DNA of 48,248 nt from Phycisphaeraceae bacterium (GCA_020831765.1 JAFIFY010000107.1:1-48248), one strand, 5' to 3'. Shown: positions 35,453 to 45,236, counted from the stretch's first letter. The notes: generated by a model from the letters alone, not told the origin. Translations and numbers: made by a program.

Positions 35453-36064
35453 ATGGAACCGTTCGTCCTTGTGCTCATCGTCCTCGGCATACTGCTGGTC
35501 ATTGCGATCGTCCTCGTCGTGATCGTGGTGGGCATCTACAACAACCTCGTGACACTGCGCAATCGTTTCAAGAACGCCTTCGCCCAGATCGATGTCCAGC
35601 TCAAACGCCGCTATGACCTGATCCCGAACCTCGTCGAAACGGCCAAGGGCTACATGAAGCACGAACGGGAAACACTCGAGGCGGTGATCGCCGCGCGAAA
35701 TCAGGCCCAGCAGGCCGCCAAGGCCGCGGCGGGCGATCCGAGCGATGCCTCCGCGATCAAGGGCCTCATGGGCGCCGAGGCCGCGCTGGGTGGCGCCATG
35801 GGCCGCCTGTTCGCCGTCATGGAGGCATACCCGGACCTCAAGGCCAACCAGAACATGATGCAGCTCAGCGAGGAGCTGACCAGCACCGAGAACCGCATCG
35901 CGTTCGCCCGGCAATCCTTCAATGACAGTGTCATGACGTACAACACCAAACGGGAGGTCTTTCCCAGCAACATCATCGCCGGAATGTTCAACTTCAACGA
36001 AGCCCAGCTCTTTGAAATTGAAGACAAAGCCCAGCGCGAGGCCGTGAAGGTTTCCTTCACCTGA
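35453..36064 (+). CDS. lemA: LemA family protein
   Basis: The 203-residue protein has one N-terminal transmembrane helix (5-27, rich in Val/Ile/Leu). The LemA core follows: YNNLVTLRNRFKNAFAQIDV, LKRRYDLIPNLVETAKGYM, and a coiled helical body ending with FNEAQLFEIEDKAQ. TAAGGAG lies 7 nt before the ATG. LemA proteins sit at the membrane facing outward and have no settled biochemical role. The next gene, 79 bp on, is an M48 metallopeptidase; LemA-M48 pairs occur in many bacteria, so a joint membrane quality-control role is likely. Confidence 0.94.
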   Translation: MEPFVLVLIVLGILLVIAIVLVVIVVGIYNNLVTLRNRFKNAFAQIDVQLKRRYDLIPNLVETAKGYMKHERETLEAVIAARNQAQQAAKAAAGDPSDASAIKGLMGAEAALGGAMGRLFAVMEAYPDLKANQNMMQLSEELTSTENRIAFARQSFNDSVMTYNTKREVFPSNIIAGMFNFNEAQLFEIEDKAQREAVKVSFT

Positions 36065-36143
36065 ATCGGCTCGATCACCCGGCCATCGGTGCCGATCATT
36101 ACCGCTTGGAACGCCCTCGGGTAGTGATTCAGGAGGGATTCCC

Positions 36144-38165
36144 TTGAGTCATGGTTCACCCCAACCGGCATCCCCGCCCGCCGAGGGCGTCCGGATGACC
36201 ATGGACTTCTTCCAGCATCAGCAGGATGCGCGATGGCGCACCACGCTCCTGGTGATCGGCTTTGTCATCGGCGTCATCTCGATCGTCCTGCTGCTCTATA
36301 CGCTGACCGTCATCACCCTGATGTTCGCGGCTGAGGGTTCGGGCGCGGGCACGGACTGGCTGTTCCATCCTGAGTTGTTCCTGGGCATCCTGCTCTTCAC
36401 CACCGTTGTGGTCGGTGGCACGACGTTGTTCAAGATCAGCCAGTTGAGCTCCGGTGGCAAGGCGGTTGCGGAAATGATGCGCTGCAGGCTTGTGCAGCCC
36501 AATTCCACCGATCCGGATGAACGCAAACTATTGAACGTCGTCGAGGAAATGGCCATCGCCTCGGGCACACCCGTCCCCCCGGTCTACCTGATGGCGGATG
36601 AGACGGGCATCAACGCCTTCGCCGCCGGGTACTCGAGCCAGGATGCGGTGATCGGCGTGACGCGCGGCTGCATGGTCGCGCTGAATCGTGATGAGCTTCA
36701 GGGCGTGGTGGCCCATGAATTCGCCCATATCCTCAACGGCGATATGCGATTGAACATCCGTCTGATGGGTGTGATCTACGGCATCGTCATGCTCTCTTCC
36801 ATCGGCCTGACACTCTTTCGCACCGCCCTGATCATGGGTCCATCCCGGCCGGTCCGCTCGTCCGGCCGAGGCGATCGCGGCGGCGATCCACGGGCGGTTC
36901 TGTTCATCATCGCCGGCATCCTGATCGTCGTCGGCTGGATCGGCTATCTGATCAGCAGCATCCTCAAATCCGCGATCAGCCGCCAACGCGAGTATCTGGC
37001 CGATGCCGCCGCCGTGCAGTTCACGCGCAATCCATCGGGCATCGGCGGAGCCCTGCGCAAGATCGGCGGCATGAGCCGGGGATCGACCCTGTTGCGCGGC
37101 GAAGGCTCGGAAATCAGCCACATGCTCTTCAGTCAGGGCTTTACCGACAGCATGAGCCAGCTCTTCTCGACCCATCCCCCCCTGCCTGAGCGAATCCGTC
37201 GCATCGACCCTTCATTCGATGGGCGGTTTCCGAAGGTCGAGCCGGTTCGTCTTGAGCCGAAGGTGCGCCAGGATCAGGCCCCCGACCGCAAGCGGGCGTT
37301 CATGGGCACCGTGGCGATCGGTGCGGTCAGCGCCCAGCAGATCGACGGCGCGGTGAAGATGATCGGCCAACCGACACAGGCCCATATCGGTTATGCCAGG
37401 GAGTTGATCCAGGGCCTGCCCGAGTCGGTCCTCGATGCCGTCCACTCCCCCGATGATGCCCGCGCGGTCGTTCACGCCCTGCTGCTGGATCAGGATGAAT
37501 CGATCCGACGCACCCAACTCGACCGCCTGGCAAGCCATTCGGACGCCCATACGCGCCGCATGGCCGAGAAACTCCATGCCCTGATCGGGCAGATCCCCGA
37601 AGAAGCCATGCTGATGACCGTGGACCTGGCGATCCCTGCGCTTTCGAACATGACGGTGGAGCAGTACCGGACTTTCCTGGCCAATGTCGATGTGCTGATC
37701 GCCGCGAATAAGAAGATCACGCTGTTTGAGTGGTCGCTTCGCCGGGTGCTGGTCCATCACCTCGAGCGCCGCCTTGGGCTCCGGGCCGCCCCACGCGCTT
37801 CGATCTACAACCTCAATGGCGTTCGAGGCCCCCTATGCACGGTGCTGTCCACGCTGGCAAGGGTTGGTTCGAGCCGGTCCGATGAAGTCAACAAGGCATT
37901 CGCCGCCGGCTGCGTCTTCCTGCAGACGCGGGGCATCGAGCTTCTGCCTGCGTCCGAGTGCGGCCTAGGCCAGCTCGACCATGCCCTGGATAGCCTGGAG
38001 CAACTCACCCCCCGGGCCAAGCAGCGGGTGGTCGGCGCCATGGCCGCCTGCATCAGCGCGAATCTTCAGGTTAATCGCCGCGAGGGGGAATTGCTGCGGG
38101 CCATCTGTGATACACTGGATTGTCCAATGCCGCCGTTGCTGCCGGGTCAGAAACTTGGCCAATAG
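36144..38165 (+). CDS. M48 family membrane metallopeptidase with long C-terminal extension
   Basis: The protein (673 aa) has transmembrane helices near 33-62 and 76-97, a HtpX-like zinc protease domain with VVAHEFAHILNGD (HExxH at 191-195) and the third ligand Glu283 in REYLADAAA, plus helices at 208-230 and 250-275. After the protease domain about 330 more residues form a mainly helical, cytosolic-looking region ending in a TerB-like segment (RREGELLRAICDTLDCPMPP). It starts with TTG at 36144, supported by AGGAGGG 6 nt before it; the first in-frame ATG (36195) has poor spacing and would shorten the protein by 17 residues. It is probably co-transcribed with lemA and degrades damaged membrane proteins. 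Confidence 0.92.
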   Translation: MSHGSPQPASPPAEGVRMTMDFFQHQQDARWRTTLLVIGFVIGVISIVLLLYTLTVITLMFAAEGSGAGTDWLFHPELFLGILLFTTVVVGGTTLFKISQLSSGGKAVAEMMRCRLVQPNSTDPDERKLLNVVEEMAIASGTPVPPVYLMADETGINAFAAGYSSQDAVIGVTRGCMVALNRDELQGVVAHEFAHILNGDMRLNIRLMGVIYGIVMLSSIGLTLFRTALIMGPSRPVRSSGRGDRGGDPRAVLFIIAGILIVVGWIGYLISSILKSAISRQREYLADAAAVQFTRNPSGIGGALRKIGGMSRGSTLLRGEGSEISHMLFSQGFTDSMSQLFSTHPPLPERIRRIDPSFDGRFPKVEPVRLEPKVRQDQAPDRKRAFMGTVAIGAVSAQQIDGAVKMIGQPTQAHIGYARELIQGLPESVLDAVHSPDDARAVVHALLLDQDESIRRTQLDRLASHSDAHTRRMAEKLHALIGQIPEEAMLMTVDLAIPALSNMTVEQYRTFLANVDVLIAANKKITLFEWSLRRVLVHHLERRLGLRAAPRASIYNLNGVRGPLCTVLSTLARVGSSRSDEVNKAFAAGCVFLQTRGIELLPASECGLGQLDHALDSLEQLTPRAKQRVVGAMAACISANLQVNRREGELLRAICDTLDCPMPPLLPGQKLGQ

Positions 38166-38255
38166 CGCGCCGGAATCGGCCTCAACGCTTCCCCGGTTCG
38201 TGTCCGGAAACGGTCGTACGGTCCAGCGTTGGCGCCCGCCGATCGGGAATCGAAC

Positions 38256-38930
38256 ATGGCCCTGAGCGACCAATTTCTCTTCTTCAAGCGGTTCATGCAG
38301 CATCCGCTGCAGGTCGCGGCGCTGGTTCCCAGTTCGCGGGGCCTGGCGCGCCTGATGGTTGAGGGGCTGACCTTCGAGCCGGGCGAAGGCGTCGTTGAGT
38401 TGGGGCCGGGAACCGGGGTCTTTACCGAACGTCTCGTTCCGCTTCTGCCCGATCCATCCTGCTATATCGGCATCGATCGCGATCCGGTGTTCGTTCCGCT
38501 TCTCCGCAAGCGATATCCTCAATTGAACTTCGTCCAAGGCATGGCCGAGGAAGTCGATCGCCATGTCCGCGAGGCCGGCATCAGGCGAATCAAGGCCGTG
38601 GTGTCCGGCCTCCCCTGGGCCAGCATGCCCGAGCAGATGCAGCGTGACATCGTCGGCTCGCTCAACCGGCTGATGCAGCCCGGCAGCGAGTTCAGGACGT
38701 TCCAGTATCTGCATATCTACAAGTACCGGACATCGACGCGGTTCCGAGCCATGATGAGCGAATGGTTCGGGCCGTACCGGGTCAGCCGGGCGATCTGGTT
38801 CAATGTCCTGCCGGCCGTGGTCGTCAGTTGGCGTCGAGCGGAAGAGACTTCAGCCGTCACGGCCGCGCCGACCACCGACGACTCATCACCTCCGGCGTCG
38901 GCGACCGAAGCTCAGCCGCAATGCGAGTGA
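38256..38930 (+). CDS. PmtA-like SAM-dependent methyltransferase (possible phospholipid N-methyltransferase)
   Basis: The product (224 aa) is a class I methyltransferase of the Rhodobacter PmtA / KsgA-like group. The N-terminus FFKRFMQHPLQVAALVPSSR is characteristic of phospholipid N-methyltransferases, followed by the SAM loop VVELGPGTGVFTERL (46-60), the acidic YIGIDRDPVF, and VVSGLPWASMP, the (N/S)xLP(W/F) motif IV. The C-terminus RVSRAIWFNVLPAVV also fits that group. PmtA methylates phosphatidylethanolamine; the psd gene 4-5 kb upstream makes that lipid. Function on lipid is inference; rRNA or other substrates are less likely. The start at 38256 follows CGGGAA and begins at the family N-terminus. 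The gene ends 59 bp from the convergent regulator gene. Confidence 0.82.
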   Translation: MALSDQFLFFKRFMQHPLQVAALVPSSRGLARLMVEGLTFEPGEGVVELGPGTGVFTERLVPLLPDPSCYIGIDRDPVFVPLLRKRYPQLNFVQGMAEEVDRHVREAGIRRIKAVVSGLPWASMPEQMQRDIVGSLNRLMQPGSEFRTFQYLHIYKYRTSTRFRAMMSEWFGPYRVSRAIWFNVLPAVVVSWRRAEETSAVTAAPTTDDSSPPASATEAQPQCE

Positions 38931-38989
38931 GCTGCCTGTGCGGGACGCGATGAATCGCCCAAGCCGCGGATTGGGACTCCACGCCACGA

Positions 38990-40600
38990 TCAATCATCCG
39001 TGGCGGTGATTTCCAGGTCCTTCACCTTCTTGTTCAGCGTATTGCGGTTGATACCCAGGAAGTCGGCCGTCCGGGTTTTGACGCCGCCGTTGTATTCCAG
39101 CGCGTGAATGATGAGCTGTCGCTCGATCTCATGGATGACCAGCTCGTGAATCCGGCCTTCCTCGGCGGCGAGATTGCGGATGGCATGGGCCGCGATATTC
39201 TGGGCCAGCGCTTCAAGCGATTCATCCTGGCCATCGCCCCGAACCTGCTGGGCGAAAAGGCGAATGGAAAGCGGCAACAGGTCTTCGGTGAAATCCTCAC
39301 CCTGGGAAAGCACCACCGCCCGCTCGACGCAGTTCTCCAGCTCGCGAACGTTGCCCGGCCATGGATATCGAAGAAGATTGTTCAGAACTTCGCGACTGAT
39401 CTTACGGAGATTGCGTGCGTTCTCCTTGTTGTAGCGATCCAGGAAGAAATCAATCAACTTCGGAATGTCTTCGCGACGCGCGCGCAGCGGTGGAATATTG
39501 ATCGTCACCACGTTGAGCCGGTAATAGAGGTCTTCCCGGAACGTGCCCTTGCGTATCTCCTCTTCAAGATCGAGATTGGTCGCCGCGATCACGCGGACGT
39601 TGGTCCGCAATGTTCGGTGATCACCGACCCGCTCGAACTCCCGTTCCTGCAACACGCGCAGCAGCTTGACCTGCAACTGCATGTCCAGCGTGCCGATCTC
39701 ATCCAGAAAGATCGTGCCACCCTCCGCGGCCTCGAATCGACCCACCTTGTCCCGAACCGCGCCCGTGAAAGCCCCCTTGACATGGCCGAACAGTTCTGAT
39801 TCAAGCAACTGGGGCGACAAGGCCCCACAGTTCACCCGGATCAGCGCTTTCTCCCGTCGGTCGGAGTTGTAGTGGATCGCCTTGGCCACCAATTCCTTGC
39901 CCACACCGGTCTCGCCCAGAAGCAATACCGTGGCGCGGCTGACGGCGACCTGGGCGATCGTGGCCAGCACATCCATCATCGCCGGGCTGCTGCCGATGAT
40001 GTTGTCGAACTTGTACTTGCTGTGCAGATTGTCCAGCAGCTCCTGCCGCTCGGCCAGCATCTGGTCCTTCTCAACCTGCACAAGATTGTGAATCCGGATC
40101 GTCTGGCCGATGGAGCCGGCGATGATCGTCAGCAGCCGCGCATCGGCGGCCAACGTCGCTTCATCCACGAATGCCTTGTCGGCGCTGATCGCTCCAACGA
40201 TGCGGTCACCGTCTTTCACCGGCACGCAGATGAAGCTGATCGGACCGCCATCCCCCTCGCCCTCACGGATGCGCCGGCTGCCGGTGCGATTGAGAAACTC
40301 AGGGAACTGTCTCACATCAGGGATGATGCGCGGCTGACCGGAAGCGACCACGGCCCCGGTCACCCCTTCGCCGGGCGCGTATCGGCCACGCTGCATCTCC
40401 TCCCGGGATAGGCCGATGGCCGCCGCCGTCCGAAGTTGGTCGGTGGTGTCATCCCACAGAACCAGCGCCGCCCGCTCGATCCGAAGCCGATCGCTGAGCA
40501 CGGCCATAGCCCTCTGGAAGACCTCCGTCAGCTCCAGCCCATCGCCGAGAATCTGGCTGATTCCCTCAAGAATGTCTAATTCTTGCTCAGTTCTGTCCAT
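38990..40600 (-). CDS. Sigma-54-dependent activator with GAF sensor (NifA/NtrC type)
   Basis: The 536-residue regulator has an N-terminal GAF domain (about 15-175), an AAA+ domain (about 198-430) with Walker A GETGVGKE (229-236), the sigma-54 contact loop GAFTGA (276-281), Walker B GGTIFLDE (294-301) and the arginine-finger region. A Fis-type helix-turn-helix closes it (about 495-530, [20 protein letters not shown]). It should activate sigma-54 promoters in response to a small ligand or signal bound by GAF. No receiver domain is present, so it is not a two-component regulator. The ribosome site is weak (TAGG). It lies downstream of fkp in the same direction, separated by a G-rich block. Its targets are unknown; no nitrogen-fixation genes are nearby. 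Confidence 0.94.
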   Translation of the reverse strand: MDRTEQELDILEGISQILGDGLELTEVFQRAMAVLSDRLRIERAALVLWDDTTDQLRTAAAIGLSREEMQRGRYAPGEGVTGAVVASGQPRIIPDVRQFPEFLNRTGSRRIREGEGDGGPISFICVPVKDGDRIVGAISADKAFVDEATLAADARLLTIIAGSIGQTIRIHNLVQVEKDQMLAERQELLDNLHSKYKFDNIIGSSPAMMDVLATIAQVAVSRATVLLLGETGVGKELVAKAIHYNSDRREKALIRVNCGALSPQLLESELFGHVKGAFTGAVRDKVGRFEAAEGGTIFLDEIGTLDMQLQVKLLRVLQEREFERVGDHRTLRTNVRVIAATNLDLEEEIRKGTFREDLYYRLNVVTINIPPLRARREDIPKLIDFFLDRYNKENARNLRKISREVLNNLLRYPWPGNVRELENCVERAVVLSQGEDFTEDLLPLSIRLFAQQVRGDGQDESLEALAQNIAAHAIRNLAAEEGRIHELVIHEIERQLIIHALEYNGGVKTRTADFLGINRNTLNKKVKDLEITATDD

Positions 40601-40800
40601 CAGTTGCCTATTTTATCGCCAACAAATCCATTTGGCAAGCCATCGCTAAGCATAGACACCATCGCATGCACTTTTGTTAGTCAAATCGGAATTTTCCAGA
40701 AATTGCTTATCTCCAGGCCGGATCGAGCGCAAAGGCACGCCCGGGCAACACCGACCCCCGACGCGCCAGCCTCCAGCCCGATCGATCCGGCCGGCCGAGG
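40601..40800. other. Remaining spacer upstream of the sigma-54 activator
   Basis: No gene. The 90 bp nearest the regulator start are relatively AT-rich and probably contain its promoter. A -24/-12 promoter with correct spacing was not found. Confidence 0.35.
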
Positions 40801-40894
40801 GCGAAGTTCCGGGGGCGGAGTTCCGGCGGCGGAGTTCTGCGGGCGGGGCCGAATTCCGGGGGTGCCCGGGGGCCGGGGGCCGGGGCCCGGGGGG
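40801..40894 (+). repeat. G-rich tandem repeats and G-quadruplex-like block
   Basis: Three 14-bp units similar to GCGGAGTTCCGGCG stand in a row (starting 40801, 40815, 40829), followed by another GAATTCC unit. Then G runs of 5, 5, 5, 4 and 6 with 2-5 base loops follow (40858-40894), a strong quadruplex pattern on the plus strand. The block touches the stop codon of fkp and fills most of the 295-bp gap to the regulator gene. It could slow or end transcription, or just be a simple-sequence expansion. Confidence 0.65.
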
Positions 40895-40895
40895 C

Positions 40896-43800
40896 TTAGA
40901 GCACAGTGATCTTCATGCCGACCGGGTCGATGCCGAACTCAAAAAATCGCGCAAACCGATTCGGCGGCTTACTTTCCAGCACATTGCGGATGGCCCTTGC
41001 CGCCTCCGCGTCACGAGCGATCATGAAGATGAACCCGCCGCCCCCAGCGCCGGGTAGAACCTTGCCGGCCAGCAGCGGCTCAATCGGGCGCAACAGTTTC
41101 TCGATCGCCGGATTGGTCGAGCCTGGATCGATCCGCTTCTTCATCGACCAGTAATCATCAATGCCCCGTGCAAAGGCCTCGACATCACCCCGGTCCAGGT
41201 GGTCCTTCATTCTCTCAGCGCCATCCTTCAGTTGACCGATCAGGGCCACCGTCGCCGGATCGCGCCCCAGGTACCGCCCCACCACATTCTGCAGGATGTT
41301 CCGCGCCAGCCGCTTCTGTCCAGTGAAATACAGCAGCATCCGGTCGCGCAGGGCGTCTCGCATCGACATATCCATCCCCGCCCAGTGAAGCGATAGCGCC
41401 TGCTCGGGCCCGGGAGAGGAGCGGATGATCTTGACACCCGGCGTCATACCACCGACCTGGTCCTGCCATCCTCCCGCCGTGGTCATCATCTGCTCGAGGA
41501 TCGATGTCCGGGCGATCAGCTTGGGGGCACCGCTGCCGGCCATCGGCTCGCCGGTGATTCTCGCCAGGCATGCCAGCATTGCCGCGCCCAGGATCGAACT
41601 GGTTCCCAGCCCGGAACCCTTGGGCAGGGCACTGAACAGCGTGACATCGAGGCCGCCACCGAGCACATTGAGCCAATCCTCGAGCTTCCGCTTCGGATCG
41701 CGCGGACAGATGCCGGCCAGGACCAGGGCCGCCTTGGGCAGCGCTGCCCAGTCGGCCGGATCGGTGTAGGTCAGGGCATCACGCGTTGAACGAATCTCGA
41801 TGCGACGGCCCAGATCGATGCTGGACAAGGTAATCCAGGGGTTCTCCGAAAGCTTGGCCATGACCTGGATCGGATACTGGCCGTTCAGGGTGACCGCGGC
41901 GTTGATCACGGTGCCCCCCAGCTCGGTGCAGATTGGTGGTGTATCTGACCATCCCCCGGCGAAATCCAGCCGCGCTGGGGTTGTCACCCAACAGGCCTGA
42001 TCGTGCAGGATCGCCGCCGGCTTGGGCTCGGTCACCGCTGGGGCCTGCTGAGCGACAGCGCGGGCCACCGCGGCCAGGGAATCTGAAAGCGGATCGGCCC
42101 CAGAACCAGCCGGCAATACCTGGCCAAGTTTGGGATACGCCTTGAGAATGACATCCACCAGTTTCAGCAGACGAGCTTCCACCAAGGGCTGGTCGTTGCG
42201 CTTGAGAACTCCCCGAATCTGGCTGAGGGCTTCCCGCGCTTCGGTCTGGTCCTGAAGCTGGGCCACGATGTGCTCGGCCGGCAGCCAGGGATGGCGAAGC
42301 AATCGGGTACCCAGGTGTTCAAGCTCGCCTCGCCGCTGAATGTCCAGCCGGTGCTCGATCAGCCGGGCGTGATCCACTCGCCGAAGGATTTCGGCCATGT
42401 TCAGCTTTCCCGCCGCCGACCATTTGGCCCGCCGGGAAGATTGATCGAGGAATCCTAGCGCATGATCCACCACCTGCGAAAGTGACCCACTCGACCACAG
42501 ACGGGCTTCCCACAGCGTTCGCCCGGACTCGGCTCCCTTCGGCCAGAGTCGCCCCGGCTCCCAGCCTCGCCGGCTCAGCATCCGGTCCATCGGCTCATGT
42601 AGAAACGTCCCGCCACGCTCCAGCGGCGTCTTGAAATCATCTTCAATGCCAAAGAGTACCGCCGTCCATCGCCCGCGCGGCAACGGAAAACACGCCAGGC
42701 CCACGCCCTCGGGCAACACCAGCTTCCGCTTGAGCTTCGAGGGAAGCCCCACCAGCACATTCCGACCCTCCAGGACCAGGTCCACACCTTGAAGGTGGCA
42801 CGCCTCGATATAGACGTTCGGGCCGGTGCGGATTGCGCAATCAGCGAGGATCGAGTTGAAAATGAACGCACCTTCGATCGAAGCATTGGCCGGAAGGCTG
42901 CTGCGGTCCAGATTGCGGAACTGGAAGTGCTGGGCGGTGCGGTTCAGGCCGCTCATGTTGGTGAGCAGCTCGCGCGTCGCCCCGATATGGAAGAACTCGC
43001 ACCATGGAAGCACATTGGCGTGAAACGGAATCCCGTTGAGTCCTCCATGAATCTTCTTGAGAATCGCCTCGGTGCTTCGGCTCGATGCCGTCCCGGTTGT
43101 GTGGGCACCACCCAACCGCTTGAGGTAGGACCGCTGATCGATCCCGCCCGGCACGGCGATAAGCAGTTGCTCATAGAGGTCGATCGTCGGGCACCCGCCC
43201 TCTTCGAGTTGCTTGAGGATACTCACTCCCCTGACCGGCCGGCCGCGCGATATCCTCGCTCCGGCCATCCGCAGCATCTTTTCCACGGTCGGAGGATCAA
43301 GGCTGATGATCCCTGTATCGATCAGTACGCGTCCGACATCATCGACCGCACCGCTCGCCCGCGCGGCGGCCTCATCCGGTTTCTGAAGGAAGTCCACCAC
43401 CCGATGGCCGGCATCGGTCAGGTAAACCCCATGCTTGGTGCCTCGCTCCAGCGGCCCGGGATAAGCAACGCCGGTGATGCCCGGCCGGTCGAATCGCGTC
43501 GCCGATGAATCAAAGGTCAACAGCACATCGCCGGCCGCCAGCAGCACCTGACCATCCGGAGCCGCCGGAAGCTCCAGCAAGTCCCGCAGAATCAGATCGA
43601 ACAGCGTCGCCGGCTGATCGCTGCGACCCGGCACATCACAAGGCAGCGGTGCAAAGACCTTACCCTGCGCCGCGTATGCACAAAGCCGGCGACTGTCTCC
43701 GCCGGAGTGAATCACCACGATGCGTTGACCGGCAAATAACGATGCCAAGTCGCGGATCCCCGGCCGCCGGGCCGACAACTCCCGGGCAAGCTGCCAGAGC

Positions 43801-43976
43801 ACCCAGAGCGTCGAACCACCGGACCCCACACGCTGTCCTCGGGGGTCGGCCAGAATCCGCCAACGGTTCACCGGGTCGAGCAGCCCCCGCTTCCGCCTTG
43901 ATTCAAGCTGAGCCTTATAACCACGCGCCTGTACCGGATTGGCGGCCGTCAGTACGAGCCAGTCGCAGCCATTCAT
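40896..43976 (-). CDS. fkp: Bifunctional L-fucokinase / GDP-L-fucose pyrophosphorylase
   Basis: The 1026-residue protein has the two-part layout of Bacteroides Fkp and plant FKGP. The N-terminal pyrophosphorylase part includes ILADPRGQRVGSGGSTLWVL and IVVIHSGGDSRRLCAYAAQG with a left-handed-helix-like stretch after it (about 380-440). The C-terminal GHMP kinase (about 660-1026) has TPARLDFAGGWSDTPP, the ATP loop LPKGSGLGTSSILGAA (about 782) and LPGAGGGGFIFMI (about 975). Together they turn L-fucose into fucose-1-phosphate and then GDP-fucose in the cytoplasm, a salvage pathway for fucosylated glycans. Full length matches the family. D-arabinose or related sugars may also be used. It is divergent from the exchanger-like gene and upstream of the sigma-54 activator. 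Confidence 0.92.
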   Translation of the reverse strand: MNGCDWLVLTAANPVQARGYKAQLESRRKRGLLDPVNRWRILADPRGQRVGSGGSTLWVLWQLARELSARRPGIRDLASLFAGQRIVVIHSGGDSRRLCAYAAQGKVFAPLPCDVPGRSDQPATLFDLILRDLLELPAAPDGQVLLAAGDVLLTFDSSATRFDRPGITGVAYPGPLERGTKHGVYLTDAGHRVVDFLQKPDEAAARASGAVDDVGRVLIDTGIISLDPPTVEKMLRMAGARISRGRPVRGVSILKQLEEGGCPTIDLYEQLLIAVPGGIDQRSYLKRLGGAHTTGTASSRSTEAILKKIHGGLNGIPFHANVLPWCEFFHIGATRELLTNMSGLNRTAQHFQFRNLDRSSLPANASIEGAFIFNSILADCAIRTGPNVYIEACHLQGVDLVLEGRNVLVGLPSKLKRKLVLPEGVGLACFPLPRGRWTAVLFGIEDDFKTPLERGGTFLHEPMDRMLSRRGWEPGRLWPKGAESGRTLWEARLWSSGSLSQVVDHALGFLDQSSRRAKWSAAGKLNMAEILRRVDHARLIEHRLDIQRRGELEHLGTRLLRHPWLPAEHIVAQLQDQTEAREALSQIRGVLKRNDQPLVEARLLKLVDVILKAYPKLGQVLPAGSGADPLSDSLAAVARAVAQQAPAVTEPKPAAILHDQACWVTTPARLDFAGGWSDTPPICTELGGTVINAAVTLNGQYPIQVMAKLSENPWITLSSIDLGRRIEIRSTRDALTYTDPADWAALPKAALVLAGICPRDPKRKLEDWLNVLGGGLDVTLFSALPKGSGLGTSSILGAAMLACLARITGEPMAGSGAPKLIARTSILEQMMTTAGGWQDQVGGMTPGVKIIRSSPGPEQALSLHWAGMDMSMRDALRDRMLLYFTGQKRLARNILQNVVGRYLGRDPATVALIGQLKDGAERMKDHLDRGDVEAFARGIDDYWSMKKRIDPGSTNPAIEKLLRPIEPLLAGKVLPGAGGGGFIFMIARDAEAARAIRNVLESKPPNRFARFFEFGIDPVGMKITVL

Positions 43977-44099
43977 CCTTGCACTCCGGGTTCGGGGCCA
44001 ACATGCCCGCGCGAGACAATCCCCCTAACCATACCATGAGCGTATCCGTTCCAACCAAGGCCGCCCGGGACACAAAGCACCCTGCGCGGGCTGTGAGCC

Positions 44100-45167
44100 A
44101 TGTCGGTCATCGTCGATGTTCGCGCCACCAGTTATGCTGTCGCGACCAAGCACTTGTTCGGAGTGTTCCCGTTGGATGCATGGTTCGTGAGTCTCTATGA
44201 AGTGACCGGCGCGGCTGTCTTCAGCGTGGTCGCGATCGGGATCGGGCTTCTGCTGTGCATCTGGATGATTCCGAAGACGACCGAGGTGATGGTCAACGCC
44301 TCGGCCGGCCTGACCGCACGCTATCTGGGCAGACGCCATCGAACCCTGGTGATCAACTGCAGCACCAACAACCCCGAGGCCGTCTCCATGCTGGTGGCGA
44401 TGGGGCTGGGTCGTATCGGGGGCATCGCCAACCCACTGGGCAGCAACCTGGCCAATATTTACCTTATTTTCCTGCTCGCGCCGCTCTATGTCATCATCAA
44501 GCTCGGTGTCCTGGGCCGGTCCGGTGAAGCCCTGGCTTTCATCAGGCTCTTCCGGCGGAACTGGAAACTGGTGGCCTGGCATATCGGCCTGGCGGCGCTG
44601 ATGTGGGGTTTCGCCGTGGTGGCCTACGCGATCCTGCTCGGCCAGCCGACGGGCGATTTCGATACGACCCCTGAACCCGGATCGATGCCCTCGGTGACGC
44701 TACTCGCCATGCTGGCCGTCTTGGCGATCGGCGCGGTGGGGGTGCTGATCTTTGTGCGGCTCGATCGCTGGCTGCAACTTCGTAAGCCCCATCTTTATGA
44801 TGACATCAATGAAGAGGGCCATAGCGCAAGCTGGATGCGGTTTTTTCTGGGGTCGGCGGGACTGGTGGCGGCGTGCTACGTGATGAACAGCCTGTTTCTT
44901 GCCTTCAGCCAACTGTTCGCCGACTCCCTCTCCCTGTGGATCGGCGCGGCGGTCTTCGCGGGGCTGCATTATTTCGTGGGCGCACTGATCACCAGCCTGC
45001 CGGAACTGACCGTGGCCGCGCGCAACTACGCCCGAATCAATCAACCGGACCTGAACACCGCGATGGCTTCGGCTTCGGTCTCGAACATGACCAACCTCGC
45101 CATCGCCACGATCGGTGCCGGCGTCTCGGCCATCATCCTGCTTCTGGGCGCTCGCCTGCTGGTCTAA
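44100..45167 (+). CDS. Cation/Ca2+ exchanger-like membrane protein (divergent CaCA family)
   Basis: The protein (355 aa) is very hydrophobic with about 9-10 membrane helices in two halves joined by a loop (about 195-260). Each half has a sequence resembling the alpha repeats of sodium/calcium exchangers: STNNPEAVSMLVAMGLGRIG with NPLGSNLANIYLI in the first, and GALITSLPELTVAARNY with ASASVSNMTNLAIATIG in the second. The first repeat has Asn-Asn-Pro-Glu in place of the usual Ser-Leu-Pro-Glu, but the key Glu and the Gly-Ser-Asn are kept. Ion exchange is thus likely, but ion choice is unclear. No strong ribosome site precedes the ATG; a start slightly elsewhere is possible. Confidence 0.75.
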   Translation: MSVIVDVRATSYAVATKHLFGVFPLDAWFVSLYEVTGAAVFSVVAIGIGLLLCIWMIPKTTEVMVNASAGLTARYLGRRHRTLVINCSTNNPEAVSMLVAMGLGRIGGIANPLGSNLANIYLIFLLAPLYVIIKLGVLGRSGEALAFIRLFRRNWKLVAWHIGLAALMWGFAVVAYAILLGQPTGDFDTTPEPGSMPSVTLLAMLAVLAIGAVGVLIFVRLDRWLQLRKPHLYDDINEEGHSASWMRFFLGSAGLVAACYVMNSLFLAFSQLFADSLSLWIGAAVFAGLHYFVGALITSLPELTVAARNYARINQPDLNTAMASASVSNMTNLAIATIGAGVSAIILLLGARLLV

Positions 45168-45236
45168 CCGTCTCGGTCCGGCCAACACACAGGATTCACG
45201 TCACGTACGGATAAACCACGGGCCGGCGGGTTCCGC

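Noticed and set aside
40600-40680. Sigma-54 (-24/-12) promoter before the activator gene
   Set aside because: GG and GC dinucleotides are present, but not with the required spacing.
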